A stretch of 64,000 nucleotides of DNA from DASZIT01 sp036268775 (GTDB lineage: Bacteria; Actinomycetota; Acidimicrobiia; Acidimicrobiales; RAAP-2): contig DATATM010000004.1 in NCBI GenBank assembly GCA_036268775.1, positions 1 through 64,000 on the forward strand, in the 5' to 3' direction. The translations under genes and the position numbers were made by a program. Position 1 is the first letter of the stretch. Each line of letters begins with the position of its first letter. Of this stretch, positions 60,701-64,000 are shown piece after piece. A model generated the notes under the pieces. It searched no databases and had not been told where the DNA came from. It worked only from the letters and a program-made list of their open reading frames with translations.

Positions 60701-63700
60701 CAGTTCACCGTCAACCTGAAGAACTCCGGCGGTACCACCCTGACCTCGAAGACCACCGTCGGAGCGCATCCGTCTGACTCAACCACCAACTTCCCGGTCA
60801 CCCAGGGCAGCACCTATACCTTCGGGGAGACGATGGCGGCCGGCTCCCTGGAGACCCTCGCCGCCTACAACGCCACCCCGACCTGCGAGGACACCACCAC
60901 AAGCACGCCGATCGCCCCTGGCGGCACTGCCCAGGCGTGGACGCTGGCGGTGACCTCCGGCGATGCCTACAACTGCACGATCACCAATACGCCGGCGGCC
61001 GGGGCCTTCACTGTCTCCAAGGTCGCCTCCGCACCCTCGATCCAGATGGGCCAGAACCTCAAATACACCGTCACCGTGAAGAACACCGGGGCCGTCCCGT
61101 TCACCGGCGCCTCGCCGGCGAAGTTCACCGATGACCTCAGCGGGGTCCTGGACGACGCCACCTACAACGGCGACGCCACTGGGGGGGCCACCATCACCGG
61201 CACCACCCTGACCTGGACCGGGCCTCTGGCGGTCGGGGCCACCACCACCATTACCTACTCCGTCCAGGTCAACGACCCCGACGCCGGGGATATGAGCCTG
61301 GTCAACGGGGTGGTGCCGGGAACGGACGGCGCTTGTGCCACCTCCACCTCCTGCCAGACCATCGTCCCGGTGGTGACGCCGGCGCCGTTCACCTGCAACG
61401 CCCTCGGCCTGCTCTTCCAGACCAACGGGTCGAGCCACATCATCACCGCCGTCAACCTCGCCACCGGGAAGACCAGCTCGGCCGGGACGACTACGGACGC
61501 CGTCAACGCGGTGGGCTTCAACACCCTGGACGACGACATCTACGGCTGGGACATCACGACGAATCAACTGGTGCGGGTCAACGGCAACGGGTCCCTGACG
61601 ACGCTGCCGATGCCGGCTGGCATCAACTCGCCCAGCGGGTACAACATGGGCGACTTCGACCTGTCCGGGCATCTATGGATGAGCGAGTCGGCTAGCCCGG
61701 GTGCTGGGGCACCCTGGGTGGAGATCGACTTGGCCCCGGGATCCGCGACCTATGGCCGGCTGATCGCTTCCGGCACAACAACGATTCCGAACATCGCCAA
61801 CCTCGCCAACCAGGGGGCGGACTGGTCTTGGATCAACGGCTCTCTCTACTCCGTCGGTATCTCTACGGTGGACGACGCCCGCCTGTTCAAGTTCGACCCC
61901 ACGACCCATACAACGGTCAACCTCGGCCAGTTGGCGGCCATTCCCTTCAACGCGGCCATCACTGGGTTCGGCGGCACTTACACCGATCCGGCCGGCGACC
62001 TCTTCGCTCAGGACAACGGGACCGGCAACATCTATCGCATCAACGTCACCTCGCATACCGCCACCTTCATCGTCAAGGGAGCGCCCTCGGCGCAGAACGA
62101 CGGGGCCCGCTGTGCGCTGGCCAATATCCCGACCATCACCGTGGCCAAGACGGTGGGGGGGAGGGTGCGGGCGGCCGACCAGTTCACGGTGGGTCTCGAC
62201 GACAGCACCGGAAAGGTATTGACGTCGATCAACACCAGCGGCTCCGGTGGGGGGCCGTTCCCGGCCACCGCCTGGCCGGTCACCCAGGGTGACACCTTCA
62301 CCATCACCGACAAGATGCTGACCGGATCCCCCGATCCGCTGAGTGACTACACGGCCACCATCTCTTGCACCGACACCACCACCGGCACGACGGCCGCCCT
62401 TGGCGGAATCACCGCGGCTTGGACGCTGACGGTGACCTCCCCCGATGCCTATCTCTGCACCGTCGACAACTCGATGCAGACGGTGAATCTGTCGGTGGAC
62501 AAACAGTCGACGCCGGACCCGTACACGGCAGGACAGGCGCTGAATTACACGGTGACGGTGGCCAACGCCGGACCGGGCCCGGTCAACGGGGCGACGGTGA
62601 CCGACCCGCTGCCGCCCGCCCTGGTCGGCCATGGCTTCACCTGGACCTGCGTTTCCACCCCGGGCAGCACCTGTTCGGCGTCGGGATCGGGGAACATCAG
62701 CGACACTGTAAACGTGGCGGTTGGGGGCACCCTCACTTACACGGTCACCGGGACGGTGCCGCTCGGTACCACCGGAACGCTGACCAATACCGCCACCGTC
62801 ACCCCGCCGATCGGGGTTATCGACACCAACTGCACGCCGAGTTGCTCCAGCGTCAACAACAACCCCACCCCGGTGGTCAACACCACCAAGTCGCTGTTCA
62901 CGGTCAACGGGGTGGCCGCCAACGCCGCCACCCCGGTGTCGGCTGGAGACGTGCTGGTGTACCACATCGTCAGCACCAATACCGGAGGGGCACTGGGTTC
63001 CGCGGCGCTGTCAGACCCTGTCCCGGCTAACACCACTTACACCGGCACCGGTGAGGGATGGACCTCATGTCCCACCGGGTCGGTGGCCGGAACCGCCTGC
63101 ACCCAATCGGTCCCTGTTGGGGCCGGGGCCTCCGTCACCACCAACTACACGGTGACGGTGGTCAACCCGCTACCCAAGGGGGTGACTTCGATCTTCAACC
63201 AGGTGTCGTCGCCGAGCGGGTGTAACTCGTGCACCACCACCAACCCGACGGCCGCCGACCTGGATACGGTCAAGACCCTGCTCACTGACAACGGGACGGC
63301 GGCGACCTCGACGACCATGGTCAACCCCGGGGACGTGTTGGTCTACCAGATCGTCACTACCAACTCGGGAGGCACCGCCGGAACCACCACCCTGAAGGAC
63401 CCGGTTCCGACCAACATGGCCTATACCGGGTCCGGCGAGGGCTGGTCGTGCCCGACCGGTTCGGTGGTGGGCACCGCCTGTAACCAGACGATCTCGGTGG
63501 CCTCCCTGGGTTCGGTGACCAACCGCTACACCACGACGGTGGTCAACCCGCTGCCAGCGGGCACCACCAGCGTCCTCAACCAGGTCACTTCCACCGGCGG
63601 GAGCTGCTCCTCCTGCTCGCCGGCCAATCCCACCGGCTCCCTGTTCTCCACCAGCAAGTCCCTGATCTCCGACAACGGGAAGCCGGCCGACTCGTCCACC

Positions 63701-64000
63701 AAGGTGGCGGCCGGTGACGTGCTCGTCTACCAGATCAGCGTCACCAACAGCGGCGGTTCGGCCGGCAGTCAGATCCTGCACGACCCGGTCCCGGCCAACA
63801 CCACGTATACCGGCAGCGTCGAGGGATGGACGTGCCCGACCGGATCGGTGGCCGGAACCGCCTGCGACCAGACGGCCCTGGTCGGCGCCGGGGCAGTGGC
63901 ATCGGTGCACTACACCATCACCGTCGTCACCCCGTTGCCGGTGAATACAACCAGCATCTTCAATACCGTCACCGCGCCGGGCAGCGTCTGCGACCCGACT
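54776..64000 (+). CDS. Giant secreted repeat protein (DUF11-type surface protein), 3' end outside window
   Basis: The reading frame from GTG 54776 runs to the window edge without a stop: 3,075 codons and still open. An N-terminal signal peptide is visible (basic start, then AIVASTLSTLVLPASTTAQA). The next 700 residues hold extracellular beta-rich domains with disulfide-type cysteines. Residues 746-2204 are three complete copies, and 2205 to about 2560 a partial fourth, of a 484-488-residue module: an approx. 235-residue propeller-like part (LFQTNGSSHTVTGIDLATG type), an approx. 95-residue part ending YNCTITNTP (SpaA/prealbumin-like), and a DUF11 domain (LTYTVTVKNTGPIAFT). After a further DUF11 domain come 128-residue repeats from residue 2705. 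AAGGGA with GGGG lies 10-15 bases before the start. Probable cell-wall or matrix adhesin; function not known. Confidence 0.88.
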   Translation, partial: MRRKTQRGSMVPAKIGNRFAIVRRTITIGAVGAIVASTLSTLVLPASTTAQATGTNGSSQWITAVSGTEGSTGVATFGSTGVTATLTGGVANECGNNTAYQVTNAQLMSRNANAFFTPPAPSDAVGVAQCLLTGATATRTVTFNKPVIDPVFSLNDLDGSNITFSAAPGGGAIQLTTLSKNTPLNLTGGTTLSNTFITGTDPCENTPQDPGNDPGCGSFQITEAGGPVTSFTMTNTTHPSGGADGWLWSIAFPTAQLTKAFSPSTIPAGAASHLTFTVANPALAGAAALSPLDFTDALPAGLTLADATESDNGSCGTPTVTNASSGALAAGGTSVKATNVNSAVGSTCSITVDVTSSTPGGYTDNTSNLSTNLANLVPNTSTTLTVTSASTACTVSTAYLNNGAQLESAVMGGPGALTFSAVGAPAANNYNALAYDPTNALLYAVGGPSDTHLMVINPTTGAVTDAGVTVPPLAANADWGTFDAAGDYLEGVSTSATLNVINVSTLAVATTTLIAAPGSSDLTFGPGGFLWGMKSGANTVVRVNPTTGVVSTFAGPVGLPAGTYGADFTYGNGNIGVENNAGGLYQLAIANPAATPSFTVLAHQTSPASSNNDGASCISAQPVDLAITKNGPSTFTSGAPISYTINVTNNGPGVSSGYVVNDALPPSLVSPTTTTPGCTIATGALTCTQGQLAVGSSVSVTVNATAPSGVLPAGITNSAIVTGNESDPVSANNADSTTATVGGPAFTCNPLAYLFQASGGVESWYTVDLATGKPTPLGNLPVGINGVGYNTKDNFFYGWGGGQLLRVNPDGSVVALGIPAGLVTTNAYDAGDFDTAGHLWLNWSGTPLSHWAEIDLAPGSPTYGQVLAHGDTAVPNNLTGGGDWSWINGKLYYVGSQIMGAGQGDYLVQFDPTTGHEANLGILGFTDSIIGATYTDANGNLYASDNTTGNIYRINVTTVTSTFIAKGPAASGNDGARCAVATVPTITITKAVAGRVKPTDQFTVNLKNSSGTTLTSKSTAGPDTTDSTSNWPVTEGSTYTFGETMVAGSPDPLTAYSATPTCTDTTTNTPINPGGTPQAWTLPVSTGDAYNCTITNTPAPGTFTVSKVASAASIQMGQSVTYTVTVKNTGAIAFTAGSPAKFTDDLSGVLDDATYNNDASVGATITGTTLSWSGALAVGATTTITYSVQVNDPDAGDKSLVNGVAPGPGGSCATSNSCSTTIPVLIPTPFTCQAQGLLYQTNGSSHTVTGIDLATGSPTVLPPTTDNVNALGYNVLDNNVYGWDETNNELARINADGSVADLGVPAGLVTTNEYQGGDFDTAGHLWIAFMGNPTHWAEIDLAPGSPTYEHVLGQGNVTAPANLDYSGADWSWVNGALYLVDEQTSGTTHPDWLVKFDPTTHTETTVGQTSFSAAVVGATYADAAGNLYASDNGTGNIYRIDVTSGTSTFIAKGPAATQNDGAMCAKATIPTITITKKINGARVQPTDQFTVSLKNSGGTTLTSKMTAGSDPSDSTTNWPVTQGNTYTFGEVMAAGSPDPLTAYSAVPTCTDTTTNTPIIPGGTSQAWTLPVTSGDNYNCTITNTPQPASFTVSKVASAPSIQMGQNLTYTVTVKNTGPIAFTAATPATFTDDLSGVLDDATYNNDATGGATITGTTLSWTGALAVGASTTITYSVQVNDPDTGDQTLVNGVTPGTSGTCATATSCQTTVPLVTPAAFGCTSPGYLFQNPNGISAPHTVTGIDLASGTPTPLGNVADDLNAVGYNTLDGSFYGWDATTQDVVRINADYSLTHVATGTGTPSTASIMGDFDNAGHLWIGNAAGATHQWAELDYAPGSPTYGQVLASGVYTNPPTLGGNADWSWLGGALYTVETVSANPAGPAHLVKFNPTTHVMTDLGALGINSTAGFGATYTDGTYMYAEDNGTGEIYRIDVAGVTSLAVAKGPASTGNDGARCPSAPIPTLIITKAIDARVQAGDQFTVNLKNSGGTTLTSKTTVGAHPSDSTTNFPVTQGSTYTFGETMAAGSLETLAAYNATPTCEDTTTSTPIAPGGTAQAWTLAVTSGDAYNCTITNTPAAGAFTVSKVASAPSIQMGQNLKYTVTVKNTGAVPFTGASPAKFTDDLSGVLDDATYNGDATGGATITGTTLTWTGPLAVGATTTITYSVQVNDPDAGDMSLVNGVVPGTDGACATSTSCQTIVPVVTPAPFTCNALGLLFQTNGSSHIITAVNLATGKTSSAGTTTDAVNAVGFNTLDDDIYGWDITTNQLVRVNGNGSLTTLPMPAGINSPSGYNMGDFDLSGHLWMSESASPGAGAPWVEIDLAPGSATYGRLIASGTTTIPNIANLANQGADWSWINGSLYSVGISTVDDARLFKFDPTTHTTVNLGQLAAIPFNAAITGFGGTYTDPAGDLFAQDNGTGNIYRINVTSHTATFIVKGAPSAQNDGARCALANIPTITVAKTVGGRVRAADQFTVGLDDSTGKVLTSINTSGSGGGPFPATAWPVTQGDTFTITDKMLTGSPDPLSDYTATISCTDTTTGTTAALGGITAAWTLTVTSPDAYLCTVDNSMQTVNLSVDKQSTPDPYTAGQALNYTVTVANAGPGPVNGATVTDPLPPALVGHGFTWTCVSTPGSTCSASGSGNISDTVNVAVGGTLTYTVTGTVPLGTTGTLTNTATVTPPIGVIDTNCTPSCSSVNNNPTPVVNTTKSLFTVNGVAANAATPVSAGDVLVYHIVSTNTGGALGSAALSDPVPANTTYTGTGEGWTSCPTGSVAGTACTQSVPVGAGASVTTNYTVTVVNPLPKGVTSIFNQVSSPSGCNSCTTTNPTAADLDTVKTLLTDNGTAATSTTMVNPGDVLVYQIVTTNSGGTAGTTTLKDPVPTNMAYTGSGEGWSCPTGSVVGTACNQTISVASLGSVTNRYTTTVVNPLPAGTTSVLNQVTSTGGSCSSCSPANPTGSLFSTSKSLISDNGKPADSSTKVAAGDVLVYQISVTNSGGSAGSQILHDPVPANTTYTGSVEGWTCPTGSVAGTACDQTALVGAGAVASVHYTITVVTPLPVNTTSIFNTVTAPGSVCDPT
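57011..62475 (+). repeat. Tandem ~1.46-kb in-frame repeats inside the giant gene
   Basis: Copies start at 57011, 58463, 59924 and 61388, with spacings of 1452, 1461 and 1464 bases, all multiples of three. Each begins at a Phe codon followed by a Cys two residues later, with LLFQ/YLFQ after it. The first three are complete; the fourth stops after its second part and is joined to a different DUF11 domain. Near-identical stretches (for example around the GATYTD and TYNNDA segments) point to recent duplication or gene conversion. Confidence 0.88.
62888..64000 (+). repeat. 128-residue DUF11 repeats at the end of the giant gene
   Basis: Equivalent lysine codons stand at 62888, 63272 and 63656, exactly 384 bases (128 codons) apart. 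Each unit has SAGDVLVYxI, a conserved DPVPANTTYTGxxEGW block, CPTGSVAGTAC, and a closing VVNPLPxGTTSIxNQV. The array continues past the window edge. Confidence 0.88.

Overview
The window is about 64 kb of high-GC chromosome from an actinobacterium. Support for this comes from a mycobacterial-type Kgd (E2 and E1 parts on one chain), a pafB-pafC pair, CofC of coenzyme F420 synthesis, an HU protein with a histone-H1-like tail, actinobacterial-type type IV pilins, and many GTG starts with 4-base stop/start overlaps. The content would fit Acidimicrobiia or a neighbouring class, but no rRNA or other decisive taxonomic marker is present, so that placement is inference. I saw no rRNA, tRNA, CRISPR array, insertion sequence or integrase.

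Layout. 1-3075: two paralogous major-type pilins flank a multi-pass membrane protein that looks like a GT-C/GT87 glycosyltransferase. 3136-7419: acyl-CoA carboxylase carboxyltransferase and CtaG on the minus strand, then pafB-pafC. 7485-10294: a small conjugation island, a MobF/TrwC relaxase without a helicase half, convergent with a VirD4/TraG-like coupling protein. 10588-11274: HU with a lysine/alanine tail, closed by a strong bidirectional terminator. 11343-15211: a PIG-L deacetylase coupled to cofC, divergent from gpsA and a class III adenylate cyclase. 15285-23457: cobQ, a GH38 alpha-mannosidase, a MatB-like acyl-CoA synthetase coupled to rnhB, and an acyl-CoA dehydrogenase. 23622-26394: a three-gene minor-pilin operon ending in a glycine-rich protein. 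26366-34789: alpha/beta hydrolase, a second HU, queD-queC-queE, kgd and an M20 peptidase. 35032-38398: vapBC and a secreted repeat protein. 38460-49188: an FGGY kinase, then a cobalamin riboswitch and a tightly packed operon (btuF, btuC, btuD, cobO, cbiZ, cobU, cobS, cbiB, a threonine-phosphate decarboxylase-like gene, and a bluB-cobT fusion). 49261-51699: a NYN/PIN-type RNase fused to an S1 domain, a FabZ-like dehydratase and xthA. 51708-64000: a MalT-like LuxR regulator divergent from a giant secreted repeat protein that is still open at the window edge.

How the genes fit together. The B12 operon reads as corrinoid import, adenosylation, removal of a foreign lower ligand (CbiZ), rebuilding of the nucleotide loop (CbiB, CobU, CobS, CobT) and supply of dimethylbenzimidazole (BluB). 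This is a remodelling and salvage unit; only cobQ, which lies 25 kb away without a visible riboswitch, belongs to the earlier corrin steps.

Much of the window is surface biology. There are two pilins and a possible pilin glycosyltransferase, a minor-pilin operon with a possible adhesive tip protein, a secreted repeat protein, and the reading frame starting at 54776. That frame has no in-frame stop over 3,075 codons and contains four copies of a 484-488-residue composite module followed by 128-residue repeats. It is the largest single feature here and the best candidate for new biology.
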